A DNA stretch of 64,000 nt from Edwardsiella anguillarum ET080813. GTDB taxonomy: Bacteria; Pseudomonadota; Gammaproteobacteria; Enterobacterales; Enterobacteriaceae. Under the pieces are notes generated by a model, which had not been told where the DNA came from, ran no database searches, and saw only the letters and a program-made list of their open reading frames with translations. Of this stretch, positions 9,222 to 18,556 are shown in pieces. Each line of letters starts with the position of its first letter. Position 1 is the stretch's first letter. The position numbers and the translations under genes were made by a program. The DNA lies in contig NZ_CP006664.1 in assembly GCF_000264765.2 (NCBI RefSeq), positions 1,364,001-1,428,000 on the forward strand. Direction: 5' to 3'.

Positions 9222-10421
9222 TTATTCACACGCCGGGTATTTCCCTTCCCAAACCACTTCACGGTAGTGCTTCACGTCGGTATCCCCTTCGGTGCTGATC
9301 AACAGCACCACGGAGTCACGGTTCAGCCCCAGCGTCTTCATCAGCTCTTCGCGGCGCGGATGGTGATGGACGGCGGCCAGAACCCCCAGGCCGACGGCGC
9401 CCGACTCGCCGGAGATGATGCGAGCATCCTGACCCAGCGGGTTGCCCAGCACGCGCATCCCCAGCGCCGCCACCTTGTCCTGACAGGAGATAAACTGGGT
9501 GGCGCAGTTGCGCAGCAGCGGCCAGCCCAGCGGGTTAGGCTCGCCGCAGGCCAGACCGGCCATGATGGTGGCCATATCGCCGCCGACGTTGACGATCTCG
9601 CCCTTCACGCCGGAGCGGAACACGCAGTCCGCCAGATCCGGCTCGACGATCACCGAGTGCAGGTTCTGTGCACCGTAGACGTCGACCAGATAGCCCAGCA
9701 CCCCGCCGGCCATGGCGCCCACGCCGGCCTGCAGGAAGACGTGGGTCGGACGGGCAATGCCCATCTGCGTCATCTGCTCCACCGCCTCATCCGCTAGCGT
9801 GGCATACCCCTGCATGATCCAGGTCGGGATCTTGGTGTAGCCCTCCCAGGCAGTATCCTGTACCACCTCCCAGCCGCGCTCCTGCGCCGTCTTCATGGTC
9901 AGACGCACGGTGTCGTCATAGTTCATGTCCGTGACGATGCACTCGGCGCCCAGGTTCCGGATATGCTCCACGCGTTCGCGCGCCGATCCCTTGGGCATGT
10001 ACACCACGGCATGCTGTCCCAGCTGCTGCGCTGCCCAGGCCACGCCGCGACCGTGGTTGCCGTCGGTGGTGGTGGCAAAGGTCATTCGCTCGGTCAGGGT
10101 GGATTTGAGCTTCTCGAAGGAGAAGTCATTGATATCCATGTGATACTTTTCGCACAGCAGGCGTGCAATGGCGTAGGCACCGCCCAGCATCTTGAAGGCA
10201 TTCAGGCCAAAGCGCTGCGACTCATCCTTCACCAGGATCTTGCCGATGCCAAACAGGTGCGACAGTTCGTCCAGGGCATACAGCGGCGTTGGACGGTAGC
10301 CGGTGATTTTTTTATGAAAGGCCCGCGCTTTCTGCGCTTCGGCGCGGGAGAACAGTGGCGACGTTTCACCATTGAAGAAACGGTTTTGCGCAACATCCAC
10401 CTTCAGCGAGAAAACAGACAT
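9222..10421 (-). CDS. ygeX: YgeX, 2,3-diaminopropionate ammonia-lyase
   Basis: A 399-residue fold-type II PLP enzyme that converts 2,3-diaminopropionate to pyruvate and two ammonia. The PLP lysine is in KDESQRFGLNAFKMLGG. Further conserved elements are TTDGNHGRGVAWAAQQLG, the phosphate-binding LQAGVGAMAGGVLG and SGESGAVGLGVL. E. coli YgeX has been characterised with this activity. It is the second gene of the operon, 72 bases after ygeW. The product pyruvate can enter central metabolism and the ammonia gives nitrogen. Confidence 0.95.
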   Translation of the reverse strand: MSVFSLKVDVAQNRFFNGETSPLFSRAEAQKARAFHKKITGYRPTPLYALDELSHLFGIGKILVKDESQRFGLNAFKMLGGAYAIARLLCEKYHMDINDFSFEKLKSTLTERMTFATTTDGNHGRGVAWAAQQLGQHAVVYMPKGSARERVEHIRNLGAECIVTDMNYDDTVRLTMKTAQERGWEVVQDTAWEGYTKIPTWIMQGYATLADEAVEQMTQMGIARPTHVFLQAGVGAMAGGVLGYLVDVYGAQNLHSVIVEPDLADCVFRSGVKGEIVNVGGDMATIMAGLACGEPNPLGWPLLRNCATQFISCQDKVAALGMRVLGNPLGQDARIISGESGAVGLGVLAAVHHHPRREELMKTLGLNRDSVVLLISTEGDTDVKHYREVVWEGKYPACE

Positions 10422-10465
10422 AACCCAACCTCATCCATCGAATAAGAAATCCGCGCTGGCGGAGA

Positions 10466-10486
10466 GGCCGGCCCACTCGGCCGGCC
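10466..10486 (-). other. Intercistronic hairpin between ygeW and ygeX
   Basis: A perfect 8-bp stem built from two copies of the self-complementary GGCCGGCC around a CACTC loop. There is no T-run, so it is more likely a processing or stabilising structure than a full terminator. Confidence 0.5.
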
Positions 10487-10493
10487 GACGGTG

Positions 10494-11681
10494 TTACTTA
10501 ATACGCTTCTGGGCTTCCTTGAGCAGCTGCTCCAGCACCAGGCCCGGTTTCGGGAATTTACGGGCGACGATCATCGCGGCGATGATGTACGGCTTCCAGC
10601 TGGCCTCTTTATAGGTAGCGATGCGGTATTTCTCGAATACCCCTTCCGTCACCTCACCCTCCTTACAGGAGACGCCGGAGATATCGGCCGGCAGGCAGTG
10701 CATATACAGCGCTTCGCCGCCGCGGGTCAGCTTCATCATCTCTTCGGTGCAGTGCCAATCTTTATGATTGGCGTTCTGGGCCAGGCACTGTTTCTCCAGG
10801 GCCTTCAGGCCATCGTGATCATTGGCGCGCAGCAGCTCGGTGCGCTGCTCCATCACCTTGTAAGGCGCCCAGGACTTGGGATAGACGATATCCGCATCCT
10901 TGAAGGCCTCTTCCATGGAGCTCACCTGACGGAAGCTGCCGCCGGACGCCTTGGCGTTGTTGTGGGCGACCTCCACCACGTCGGGGATCAGGTCATAGCC
11001 TTCCGGATGGGCCAGCGTGACGTCCATCCCAAAGCGGGTCATCAAGCCGATGATGCCCTGCGGCACGGACAGCGGCTTGCCATAGCTCGGTGAATAGGCC
11101 CAGGTCATGGCGATCTTCTTGCCTTTCAGGTTTTCCAGGCTGCCGAAGTGCTCGCGCAGCCAGGCCAGATCGGCCATGGACTGGGTCGGGTGGTCGATAT
11201 CGCACTGCAGGTTGACCAGCGCCGGACGCTGCGGCAGAACGCCCTGCTCGTAGCCTTCATCCAGCGCCGCGCCGACCTCACGCATATAGGCGTTACCGGC
11301 GCCCAGGAACATATCGTCACGGATGCCGATGGCATCGGCGCAGAAGGAGATCATGTTGGCGGTTTCACGCACGGTCTCACCGTGGGCGATTTGGGATTTG
11401 CCTTCATCCAGATCCTGCTGGGCCAAACCCAGCAGGTTCAGGGCAGACGCATAGGAGAAACGGGTACGGGTCGAGTTATCGCGGAACACGGAGATACCCA
11501 GCCCGCTGTTAAAGATTTTGGTCGCGATATTTTCAGCGCGCATGGTCTTCAGCGCCTCAGCGACATCCAGCACCAGCTTCAGCTCCTCCGGACTCTGCTC
11601 CCAGGTCAACAGAAAGTCCTTGTCATGAAGGTTAGACTTGAGCGCGTTGATATCCTTGATAATTTCATTAACAGTTTTCAT
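10494..11681 (-). CDS. ygeW: YgeW, knotted carbamoyltransferase
   Basis: A 395-residue member of the aspartate/ornithine carbamoyltransferase superfamily. The carbamoyl-phosphate loop NSTRTRFSYASAL, the HPTQSMADL motif and the HCLPADI motif are intact. A proline-rich stretch (AWAYSPSYGKPLSVPQG) is typical of the knotted YgeW-type enzymes. Running backwards, such an enzyme would phosphorolyse a carbamoylated amine to carbamoyl phosphate, feeding YqeA; the true substrate is not proven. It is first in the operon, with a -24/-12 promoter about 110 bases upstream. Confidence 0.93.
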   Translation of the reverse strand: MKTVNEIIKDINALKSNLHDKDFLLTWEQSPEELKLVLDVAEALKTMRAENIATKIFNSGLGISVFRDNSTRTRFSYASALNLLGLAQQDLDEGKSQIAHGETVRETANMISFCADAIGIRDDMFLGAGNAYMREVGAALDEGYEQGVLPQRPALVNLQCDIDHPTQSMADLAWLREHFGSLENLKGKKIAMTWAYSPSYGKPLSVPQGIIGLMTRFGMDVTLAHPEGYDLIPDVVEVAHNNAKASGGSFRQVSSMEEAFKDADIVYPKSWAPYKVMEQRTELLRANDHDGLKALEKQCLAQNANHKDWHCTEEMMKLTRGGEALYMHCLPADISGVSCKEGEVTEGVFEKYRIATYKEASWKPYIIAAMIVARKFPKPGLVLEQLLKEAQKRIK

Positions 11682-11789
11682 CGTATGGCCCTAATGAGTA
11701 AGTGACTGGCTACCTGACAACCTGCTACGCCGCCCAGGTGGTGAGAGTCCGACCTGCAAACAGCCGATAACAGCGACTGGCAATACTTA

Positions 11790-11805
11790 AACAATAACTG
11801 TGCCA
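11790..11805 (-). promoter_or_regulatory. Sigma54 (-24/-12) promoter candidate for ygeW-ygeX-ygeY-hyuA-yqeA
   Basis: The minus strand reads TGGCACAGTTATTGTT: a perfect -24 TGGCAC, the correct spacing, and a -12 box TTGTT that has T where C is usual. The position would give a leader of about 100 bases before ygeW. The divergent neighbour ygeV encodes a sigma54 activator. The imperfect -12 box lowers confidence. Confidence 0.55.
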
Positions 11806-11846
11806 AATTTGTTTTCTGCAGAAGGGCCAACGGAGATCCCATAACA

Positions 11847-11866
11847 TTGTGCGAGAGCCATCACAA
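11847..11866. promoter_or_regulatory. Inverted repeat, candidate activator site upstream of the ygeW promoter
   Basis: TTGTG and CACAA face each other across 10 bases, centred about 53 bases upstream of the -24 element. The arms resemble CRP half-sites but the spacing is wrong for CRP. Its place suits an upstream site for YgeV; this is inference only. Confidence 0.3.
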
Positions 11867-12036
11867 AATAGCGCTTACCAGCAGCGGGAAACGACGGTTT
11901 TTATCTATTGAATGCATATTATCAGCAGAGTAAATATACAGATGACCGACCACGCGTGGAATATTTCCGCGCTATTCCCCCTCCACCCTCAACCCATATT
12001 GATAACGTTAAGGGCGTATCTCTCATTTTGATAATA

Positions 12037-12058
12037 AAGTGTGATGGCTCTTACATAT
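12037..12058. promoter_or_regulatory. CRP-like site in the ygeW/ygeV divergent region
   Basis: TGTGA at 12040-12044 and TTACA at 12051-12055 with a six-base spacer match the CRP consensus at 9 of 10 core bases. It lies about 180 bases upstream of ygeV. The 546-base divergent region between ygeW and ygeV otherwise holds the sigma54 element and the inverted repeat, and no gene that I can support. Confidence 0.45.
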
Positions 12059-12227
12059 TTGTCGTATCGCGAGCGAAAAGAAACGCTTCCTTATCAAACT
12101 TCAATATTGCTGAGTTAGTATCATGCGATAAAAGAACACGCTTATGGCCTAATGGAATAGGTTCTAACATCAGCCAACATACCCGTAATGCAGGGTAACT
12201 GGTTAAGTGCTAAAGAAAGGTTCAATT

Positions 12228-14012
12228 ATGACACCCGCAAACACTCAATCCGTTTTAATGCAGATCCAGCCTACTATCCTGCGCTTTACCAAAATGCTTT
12301 CCAGCGTACTGCAGCTGGAGGTCGAGATCGTCGATGCCACCATGACGCGCGTCGCCGGCACCGGCCCCTACGGTAAATTCTTTGGCCGCAAGCTCAACAG
12401 CAACTCGCGCCTGCTGCGCTATGTGCTAGATACCAAGCAGGAAAAAGTGGTGATCCGCTCCCGCTTCGATCCGGTCTGCGAGGGATGCAACAGTAAGGAC
12501 AACTGTAAGGAAAAGGCTTTTCTCGGAACGCCGATCCTGTTCCAGGGGAACTGCATCGGCGTTATCAGCCTGGTGGCCTTTACCCAGGAGCAGCAGGAGC
12601 GAATAAAGGATAATTTGCATGAGTTTTCCGATTATGTCCGGCATATATCCAACATATTTGTTTCTAAACTCTTGGAAAGCCAGGGAGGGAACGATGGCGT
12701 CAGCAAAATATTACTCAGTCTGATCGAGAATATGGATCAAGGCGTATTGGTATTGGATGAAAATAACCAGGCGCAGTTTGCCAATGCCACGGCATTAAAA
12801 CAGCTGAACGCCATTAATGAGCAAGTTATTGGTAAGACATTTAATATTCGCCCCCTGACCTATCAGCAGAACTACCTCAGCGGTCATCTACAGCATATTG
12901 TCGCTTTCGATCAGCACCAAGAGCTGATTATCGGCCAGCTGCATGACATTCAGGACCACCAGCTCTTTTTGATGACGTTCCATCAGTCCCATTCACCGAT
13001 GAACGTCGAACTGAACCCCGACGATCCGCGCATCGAGCATTTGGTCGGAGAGTGCCGCCCGATGCGCAACCTGAAGCGGCTGATCAGCCGCATCGCGTCC
13101 AGCCCGTCGAGCGTGCTGATCGTGGGCGAGAGCGGTACCGGTAAAGAGGTGGTGGCTCGCGCCATCCACCAGCTCAGCGATCGCAATAACAAGCCGTTTA
13201 TCGCCATCAACTGCGCCGCCATTCCGGATCAGCTGCTGGAGAGCGAACTGTTCGGCTACGTGAAGGGCGCCTTCACCGGCGCCTCCGCCAACGGTAAAAT
13301 GGGGCTGATCCAGGCCGCCAACCACGGAACGCTGTTTCTGGACGAAATCGGCGACATGCCGCTGACCCTGCAGGCCAAACTGCTACGCGCCATCGAGTCG
13401 CGCGAGGTGCAGCCCATCGGCTCCAGCAGCCCCATCGCCGTCGATATCCGCATTATCTCCGCCACCAACCAGAACCTAGAGCAGTACATCGCCGACGGTA
13501 AGTTCCGCGAAGACCTCTACTATCGCCTGAATGTGATCCCGATGGCCCTGCCGCCGCTGCGCGAGCGGCAGGGCGACATTGAGCTGCTGATCCACTACTT
13601 CCTTAACCTGCACACCAAGCGCATCGGCCTGGTCTATCCCGGCATTTCGCCGGAGGTCATGATGCTGCTCAAGCGCTACCGCTGGCCGGGCAACGTGCGC
13701 GAGCTGAGTAACCTGATGGAGTACCTGATCAACGTCGTGCCCAGCGGCGAGGTGATCGACACCGCGCTGCTGCCGCCCAACCTGATCAATGGGCAGGTTA
13801 CCCTGAACTATCGGGAGGATAACAGCGCCTATCAGAGTAGCGTAGCCTGCGGCGACGACCACGGCAGCACGGCGCTGGAGGAGATGGAAAAGCAGATGAT
13901 CCGCGAGGCGCTAGCGCGCTACAGCAATAAGAAGCAGGCGGCGGAGGAGCTGGGTATCGGTATTGCCACCCTCTACCGCAAGATAAAGAAGTATGAGCTA
14001 ACGGCCGGTTGA
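12228..14012 (+). CDS. ygeV: YgeV (UacR), sigma54-dependent transcriptional activator of the purine/urate cluster
   Basis: A 594-residue enhancer-binding protein. The N-terminal sensory region (to about residue 150) carries a cysteine cluster, C84, C87 and C93 (CEGCNSKDNC). A PAS-like segment follows (NMDQGVLVLDENNQ, about 170-280). The AAA+ domain has Walker A GESGTGKE near residue 300, the sigma54 contact loop GAFTGA near 347 and LFLDEIGDMP. A Fis-type helix-turn-helix (KKQAAEELGIGIATLYRKI) ends the protein. The ATG at 12228 has AAAGAAAGG upstream; a GTG at 12207 would add seven residues and swallow that site. The E. coli homologue is reported to control urate-degradation genes. It is divergent from ygeW. 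Confidence 0.93.
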   Translation: MTPANTQSVLMQIQPTILRFTKMLSSVLQLEVEIVDATMTRVAGTGPYGKFFGRKLNSNSRLLRYVLDTKQEKVVIRSRFDPVCEGCNSKDNCKEKAFLGTPILFQGNCIGVISLVAFTQEQQERIKDNLHEFSDYVRHISNIFVSKLLESQGGNDGVSKILLSLIENMDQGVLVLDENNQAQFANATALKQLNAINEQVIGKTFNIRPLTYQQNYLSGHLQHIVAFDQHQELIIGQLHDIQDHQLFLMTFHQSHSPMNVELNPDDPRIEHLVGECRPMRNLKRLISRIASSPSSVLIVGESGTGKEVVARAIHQLSDRNNKPFIAINCAAIPDQLLESELFGYVKGAFTGASANGKMGLIQAANHGTLFLDEIGDMPLTLQAKLLRAIESREVQPIGSSSPIAVDIRIISATNQNLEQYIADGKFREDLYYRLNVIPMALPPLRERQGDIELLIHYFLNLHTKRIGLVYPGISPEVMMLLKRYRWPGNVRELSNLMEYLINVVPSGEVIDTALLPPNLINGQVTLNYREDNSAYQSSVACGDDHGSTALEEMEKQMIREALARYSNKKQAAEELGIGIATLYRKIKKYELTAG

Positions 14013-14049
14013 TGCGCCGCGCGGCCCGTTTACCCGGGCCGCCCGCTGC

Positions 14050-14379
14050 TTAGCCGTGCACCCAGAACAGACCGGCGACAAACAGGCAAAACAACAGCGG
14101 CAGCGCCAGCACCAGCAACTCCACCATTCGCTGCAGCGGACGCAGCGTCTCCTGCGGGGTTCGCGCCAGCGCGACCGCGCCGACCAGCAGCGCCAGCAGC
14201 GAGAGCGCGCCGGCGAAGGCGGCATCGGCCAGCAGCACCGTCATCTTCCAGCCGTTGTAGGCCTGCGGCGAGATCGCCGCCTGATGCTGCCCGGTCTCCA
14301 GCCACTGCCACAGCAGCAGTACCCAGGGCATCAGCCAGGCGCCGCTGCCGACCATCCAGGAAAGCCGTCGTAATACCAT
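14050..14379 (-). CDS. Small membrane protein of unknown function
   Basis: A 109-residue protein I do not recognise. It has four hydrophobic stretches (about residues 9-26, 45-68, 88-106 and a shorter one between), split by positive loops (ARTPQETLRPLQR), so it should be an inner-membrane protein with three or four spans. The ATG has GGGAG nine bases upstream. It sits between the end of ygeV (convergent) and ssb (same strand), exactly where the catabolic cluster meets the ssb/uvrA backbone. E. coli has a different small membrane gene (yjcB) near ssb; I see no convincing similarity to it. Confidence 0.7.
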   Translation of the reverse strand: MVLRRLSWMVGSGAWLMPWVLLLWQWLETGQHQAAISPQAYNGWKMTVLLADAAFAGALSLLALLVGAVALARTPQETLRPLQRMVELLVLALPLLFCLFVAGLFWVHG

Positions 14380-14460
14380 ATGTTCTCCCTCATCCCATGT
14401 CGCCCGTCTCTATGGAACGGTTATGCCGGGTGGTGTCCGCTCTCTGGCGGAAAAATAGTA

Positions 14461-14486
14461 AAAAGCCCCGCGCTGCGGGGCTTTAA
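14461..14486 (-). terminator. Rho-independent terminator of ssb
   Basis: The stem AAAGCCCCGC/GCGGGGCTTT with a three- to four-base loop lies 20-45 bases after the ssb stop and is followed on the minus strand by a T-rich run. Confidence 0.85.
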
Positions 14487-14506
14487 AGGGGAATACCCGC
14501 GCGCTA

Positions 14507-15067
14507 TCAGAACGGGATATCGTCGTCAAAGTCCATCGGCGGTTCGCTGCTCTGCGGCGCTGCCGGCTGAGCCGGTTGAGCCGGCGCGGAATAGCCGCCC
14601 TGCTGTGACTGCTGACGCGGTGCCGCCTGGCCGCCGCTGAACGCGGCGCCCTGCGGCTGCTGCGGCTGACCCCAGCCGCCCTGCTGCCCCTGGTTGCCCA
14701 TCGGCGCACCGCCGCCCTGGCGACCGCCCAGCATCTGCATGGAGCCGCTGATATCGACCACGACTTCCGTGGTGTAGCGATCCTGGCCGCTCTGATCCTG
14801 CCACTTACGGGTACGCAGCTGACCTTCGATGTACACCTGAGAGCCTTTGCGCAGGTACTCACCAGCGATCTCCGCCAGCTTGCCGTACAGCGCAACACGG
14901 TGCCATTCGGTGCGCTCTTTCTGCTCACCGGTCTGCTTGTCACGCCAGCTGTCAGAAGTTGCCAGCGTCAAATTGGCAACGGCGCCGCCGTTCGGCATAT
15001 AGCGGACCTCCGGGTCCTGACCCAGATTCCCGATAAGAATCACTTTATTTACGCCTCTGCTGGCCAT
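14507..15067 (-). CDS. ssb: Single-stranded DNA-binding protein SSB
   Basis: A 186-residue SSB; E. coli SSB is 178. The OB-fold comes first ([41 protein letters not shown], residues 1-112), then a long Gly/Gln/Pro-rich linker, then the conserved acidic tip MDFDDDIPF that recruits repair and replication partners. AGGAGA lies before the ATG. It is divergent from uvrA across 227 bases that hold a LexA box, the same layout as in E. coli. Confidence 0.97.
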   Translation of the reverse strand: MASRGVNKVILIGNLGQDPEVRYMPNGGAVANLTLATSDSWRDKQTGEQKERTEWHRVALYGKLAEIAGEYLRKGSQVYIEGQLRTRKWQDQSGQDRYTTEVVVDISGSMQMLGGRQGGGAPMGNQGQQGGWGQPQQPQGAAFSGGQAAPRQQSQQGGYSAPAQPAQPAAPQSSEPPMDFDDDIPF

Positions 15068-15202
15068 GTCGACTCTCCTGATGAAGTAAATTTATTCAGT
15101 CTAAACCGTAAATTCTAACACGCCAGCGACGCTTGAGCACTCATCATCGTTTTGTGTAGGCGTTCGAGATCCGGTTTAAGGCGCACCACTTCGGTTATTG
15201 AA

Positions 15203-15222
15203 TACTGGATATCCATTCAGTT
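15203..15222. promoter_or_regulatory. LexA (SOS) box shared by ssb and uvrA
   Basis: TACTGGATATCCATTCAGT aligns with the E. coli uvrA/ssb operator and lies at the same place. The CTG and CAG cores are intact with the right spacing; the fourth base of the left arm is G instead of T. Confidence 0.75.
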
Positions 15223-15294
15223 TCGGATATGTCATAATCAATGATCCAGCGTGTGCACGGTGAGATCGGTAACTGTTAATCCGGGAAGTAGGTA

Positions 15295-18126
15295 ATGGAT
15301 AAAATAGAAATACGCGGTGCTCGCACCCATAATCTCAAGAATATCAATCTGATTATCCCCCGCGACAAACTGGTGGTCATCACCGGTCTGTCCGGATCCG
15401 GCAAATCCTCTCTGGCGTTCGATACCCTGTATGCCGAAGGGCAGCGGCGCTACGTCGAATCCCTTTCTGCCTACGCCCGCCAGTTCCTGTCGCTGATGGA
15501 AAAGCCGGACGTCGACCATATCGAGGGACTCTCTCCGGCCATCTCCATCGAGCAGAAATCCACCTCCCACAACCCGAGATCCACCGTGGGAACCATCACT
15601 GAAATTCATGACTACCTGCGCCTGCTGTTCGCCCGCGTCGGTGAGCCGCGCTGTCCGCAGCACGGCACGCCGCTGGCGGCGCAGACCGTCAGCCAGATGG
15701 TGGACAACGTTCTGGCCCAGCCGGAGGGGAAACGTCTGATGCTGCTGGCCCCGATCATCAAGGATCGCAAGGGGGAGCACAGCAAGACGCTGGAAAACCT
15801 GGCGGCGCAGGGCTACATCCGCGCCCGAATCGACGGCGAGGTGTGCGATCTCTCCGATCCGCCGAAGCTGGAGCTGCAGAAAAAACACAGCATCGACGTG
15901 GTCGTCGATCGCTTCCGAGTGAAGGCCGACATGGCCCAGCGCCTGGCGGAATCGTTTGAAACCACCCTGGAACTCTCCGGCGGCAGCGCGGTGGTCGCCG
16001 ATATGGACGATCCCCAGGCGGAAGAGATGCTATTTTCCGCCAACTTCGCCTGCCCGCTGTGCGGTTACAGCATGCGGGAGCTGGAGCCACGGCTGTTCTC
16101 CTTCAATAACCCGGCGGGCGCCTGCCCCACCTGCGACGGCCTCGGGGTACAGCAATATTTCGATCCGGAGCGGGTGGTACAAAACGGCGAACTGTCGCTG
16201 GCGGGCGGCGCCATTCGCGGCTGGGATCGCCGCAACTTCTACTATTTCCAGATGCTGCGCTCGCTGGCCGACCATTATCATTTTGATATTGAGGCGCCCT
16301 TCGACTCCCTGGATGAAACGGTACGCCACGTGGTGCTGTACGGCTCCGGCAAAGACGAGATCGAATTCAAGTACATTAACGATCGCGGCGATACCACCGT
16401 ACGCCGTCACCCCTTCGAGGGGGTGCTGCACAACATGGAGCGCCGCTACAAAGAGACTGAGTCCAGCGCGGTGCGCGAGGAGCTGGCCAAATTCATCAGC
16501 AACCGTCCCTGCGCCACCTGCGGCGGGACGCGTCTGCGTGAAGAGGCGCGCAACGTCTTCATTAAAGACACCACGCTGCCGCAGATAGCCGACCTCAGCA
16601 TCGGCGCTGCGCTGCGCTTCTTTCACGGACTGGCGCTAGAGGGACAGCGCGCCAAAATCGCCGAGAAGGTGCTGAAAGAGATCGGCGAGCGCCTGCAGTT
16701 TTTGGTCAACGTCGGCCTGAACTACCTGAGCCTGTCCCGCTCCGCCGAGACCCTGTCCGGCGGCGAAGCGCAGCGCATTCGTCTAGCCAGCCAGATCGGC
16801 GCCGGGCTGGTCGGGGTGATGTACGTGCTCGATGAACCCTCCATCGGTCTGCATCAGCGCGATAACGAACGCCTGCTCGATACGCTGATGCATCTGCGCA
16901 ACCTGGGCAACACAGTGATCGTGGTCGAACACGACGAGGACGCCATCCGCGCCGCCGACCACGTTATCGATATCGGCCCGGGCGCCGGGGTGCACGGCGG
17001 CAAGATCGTCGCCCAGGGCAACGTGGAGCAGATCATGGCGACGCCGGCCTCCCTGACCGGCCAATATCTGAGTGGACAACGTAAGATCGCCATCCCCAGC
17101 GAGCGGATCGCCGCCGATCCGACGCGGGTGCTCAAGCTGAGCGGCGCACGCGGCAATAACCTGAAAGAGGTGACCTTGACCCTGCCGGTCGGGCTGTTCA
17201 CCTGCATCACCGGCGTTTCCGGCTCCGGCAAGTCCACCCTGATCAACGATACGCTGTTCCCCATCGCCCAGCGCCAGCTAAACGGCGCTACGCTGGGCGA
17301 ACCGGCCCCCTACCGCAGCATCGAGGGGCTGGAGCATTTCGATAAGGTGATCGACATCGATCAGAGCCCCATCGGGCGAACCCCGCGCTCTAATCCGGCG
17401 ACCTACACCGGCATCTTTACCCCGATCCGCGAGCTATTTTCCGGGGTGCCGGAGTCGCGGGCGCGCGGCTATACCCCGGGACGCTTCAGCTTTAACGTGC
17501 GCGGCGGGCGCTGTGAGGCCTGTCAGGGCGATGGGGTCATCAAGGTGGAGATGCACTTCCTGCCGGACATCTATGTGCCGTGCGACCAGTGCAAGGGCAA
17601 GCGCTACAACCGTGAAACGCTGGAGATCAAGTACAAGGGCAAAAGCATCCACGAGGTGCTGGAGATGACCATTGAGGAGGCGCGCAGCTTTTTTGACGCC
17701 GTTCCTGCGCTGGCGCGCAAGCTGCAGACCCTGATGGACGTCGGCCTGGGCTATATTCGCCTGGGGCAGTCGGCCACCACCCTCTCCGGCGGCGAGGCTC
17801 AGCGGGTCAAACTCTCACGCGAGCTCTCCAAGCGTGGCACCGGACAAACACTGTATATCCTGGATGAGCCGACCACCGGTCTGCACTTTGCCGACATTCA
17901 GCAGCTGCTGGCGGTACTGCACCAGCTACGCGATCAGGGCAACACCATCGTGGTTATCGAGCACAATCTGGACGTGATCAAAACGGCGGACTGGATCGTG
18001 GATCTGGGGCCGGAAGGCGGCAGCGGCGGCGGCGAGATCTTGGTCGCCGGCACGCCGGAGACCGTCGCCCGCTGTGAAGCCTCCCATACGGCCCGCTTCC
18101 TGCGTCCGATCCTGGACAATGCCTAA
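15295..18126 (+). CDS. uvrA: UvrA, excinuclease ABC subunit A
   Basis: A 943-residue damage-recognition ATPase of nucleotide excision repair, full length compared with E. coli (940). Two ABC ATPase modules are visible: Walker [17 protein letters not shown] near residue 30 with signature [16 protein letters not shown], and a second Walker [14 protein letters not shown] near 640 with [15 protein letters not shown]. Zinc-binding cysteine pairs [27 protein letters not shown] and [16 protein letters not shown] are intact. It should be SOS-inducible through the LexA box 75-90 bases upstream. Confidence 0.98.
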   Translation: MDKIEIRGARTHNLKNINLIIPRDKLVVITGLSGSGKSSLAFDTLYAEGQRRYVESLSAYARQFLSLMEKPDVDHIEGLSPAISIEQKSTSHNPRSTVGTITEIHDYLRLLFARVGEPRCPQHGTPLAAQTVSQMVDNVLAQPEGKRLMLLAPIIKDRKGEHSKTLENLAAQGYIRARIDGEVCDLSDPPKLELQKKHSIDVVVDRFRVKADMAQRLAESFETTLELSGGSAVVADMDDPQAEEMLFSANFACPLCGYSMRELEPRLFSFNNPAGACPTCDGLGVQQYFDPERVVQNGELSLAGGAIRGWDRRNFYYFQMLRSLADHYHFDIEAPFDSLDETVRHVVLYGSGKDEIEFKYINDRGDTTVRRHPFEGVLHNMERRYKETESSAVREELAKFISNRPCATCGGTRLREEARNVFIKDTTLPQIADLSIGAALRFFHGLALEGQRAKIAEKVLKEIGERLQFLVNVGLNYLSLSRSAETLSGGEAQRIRLASQIGAGLVGVMYVLDEPSIGLHQRDNERLLDTLMHLRNLGNTVIVVEHDEDAIRAADHVIDIGPGAGVHGGKIVAQGNVEQIMATPASLTGQYLSGQRKIAIPSERIAADPTRVLKLSGARGNNLKEVTLTLPVGLFTCITGVSGSGKSTLINDTLFPIAQRQLNGATLGEPAPYRSIEGLEHFDKVIDIDQSPIGRTPRSNPATYTGIFTPIRELFSGVPESRARGYTPGRFSFNVRGGRCEACQGDGVIKVEMHFLPDIYVPCDQCKGKRYNRETLEIKYKGKSIHEVLEMTIEEARSFFDAVPALARKLQTLMDVGLGYIRLGQSATTLSGGEAQRVKLSRELSKRGTGQTLYILDEPTTGLHFADIQQLLAVLHQLRDQGNTIVVIEHNLDVIKTADWIVDLGPEGGSGGGEILVAGTPETVARCEASHTARFLRPILDNA

Positions 18127-18211
18127 GGGAACCTGACGGCGTGGAAAAACACGCTGTCATCCGCCCCTACGCCGGATGCCACGCACCGGCGACGGGGCGC
18201 CGACGGAGGGG

Positions 18212-18556
18212 CTACTGCAGCGGGTGCGCGTCGCTGGCCTGGTGCAGCGCCAGCTGATAGGAACTGTCCACCAGCTGATACAGCAGCGAGTCGTTGATAG
18301 CGCCGTCCAGAAACACAGTGCTCCAGTGCGCCTTGTTCAGCCGACGGCTGGGCACGATGTCTTTATGCTGGCTGCGCAGTCGGGTGGCCTGCTCGCAGCT
18401 AGTTTTCACCGCGACCGCCGGACGCCCTTCGCCGTTTTCAACCATGGCGAACAAAATACCGCCGACGCGCGCCTGGTGCGTCCGCCAGCGGTTTTGCTGG
18501 CTCTGCTGCGCGCCGGGCTTTGACAGGCAGTATTGCATAAAAGCCGAATCATTCAT
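18212..18556 (-). CDS. yjbR: YjbR, MmcQ/YjbR-family protein
   Basis: A 114-residue small protein of the MmcQ/YjbR family, whose fold resembles a DNA-binding (CyaY-like) module; the cellular role is unknown. Family features are the conserved [20 protein letters not shown] core and the C-terminal [12 protein letters not shown] followed by [13 protein letters not shown]. The start ([15 protein letters not shown]) overlaps the end of yjbQ by a few bases; an extra ATG lies one codon upstream. The order uvrA-yjbR-yjbQ-tyrB is the same as in E. coli. Confidence 0.88.
   Translation of the reverse strand: MNDSAFMQYCLSKPGAQQSQQNRWRTHQARVGGILFAMVENGEGRPAVAVKTSCEQATRLRSQHKDIVPSRRLNKAHWSTVFLDGAINDSLLYQLVDSSYQLALHQASDAHPLQ

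Noticed and set aside
11847-11866. CRP site upstream of ygeW
   Set aside because: The half-sites resemble CRP arms but the spacing is too long; listed instead as a plain inverted repeat.
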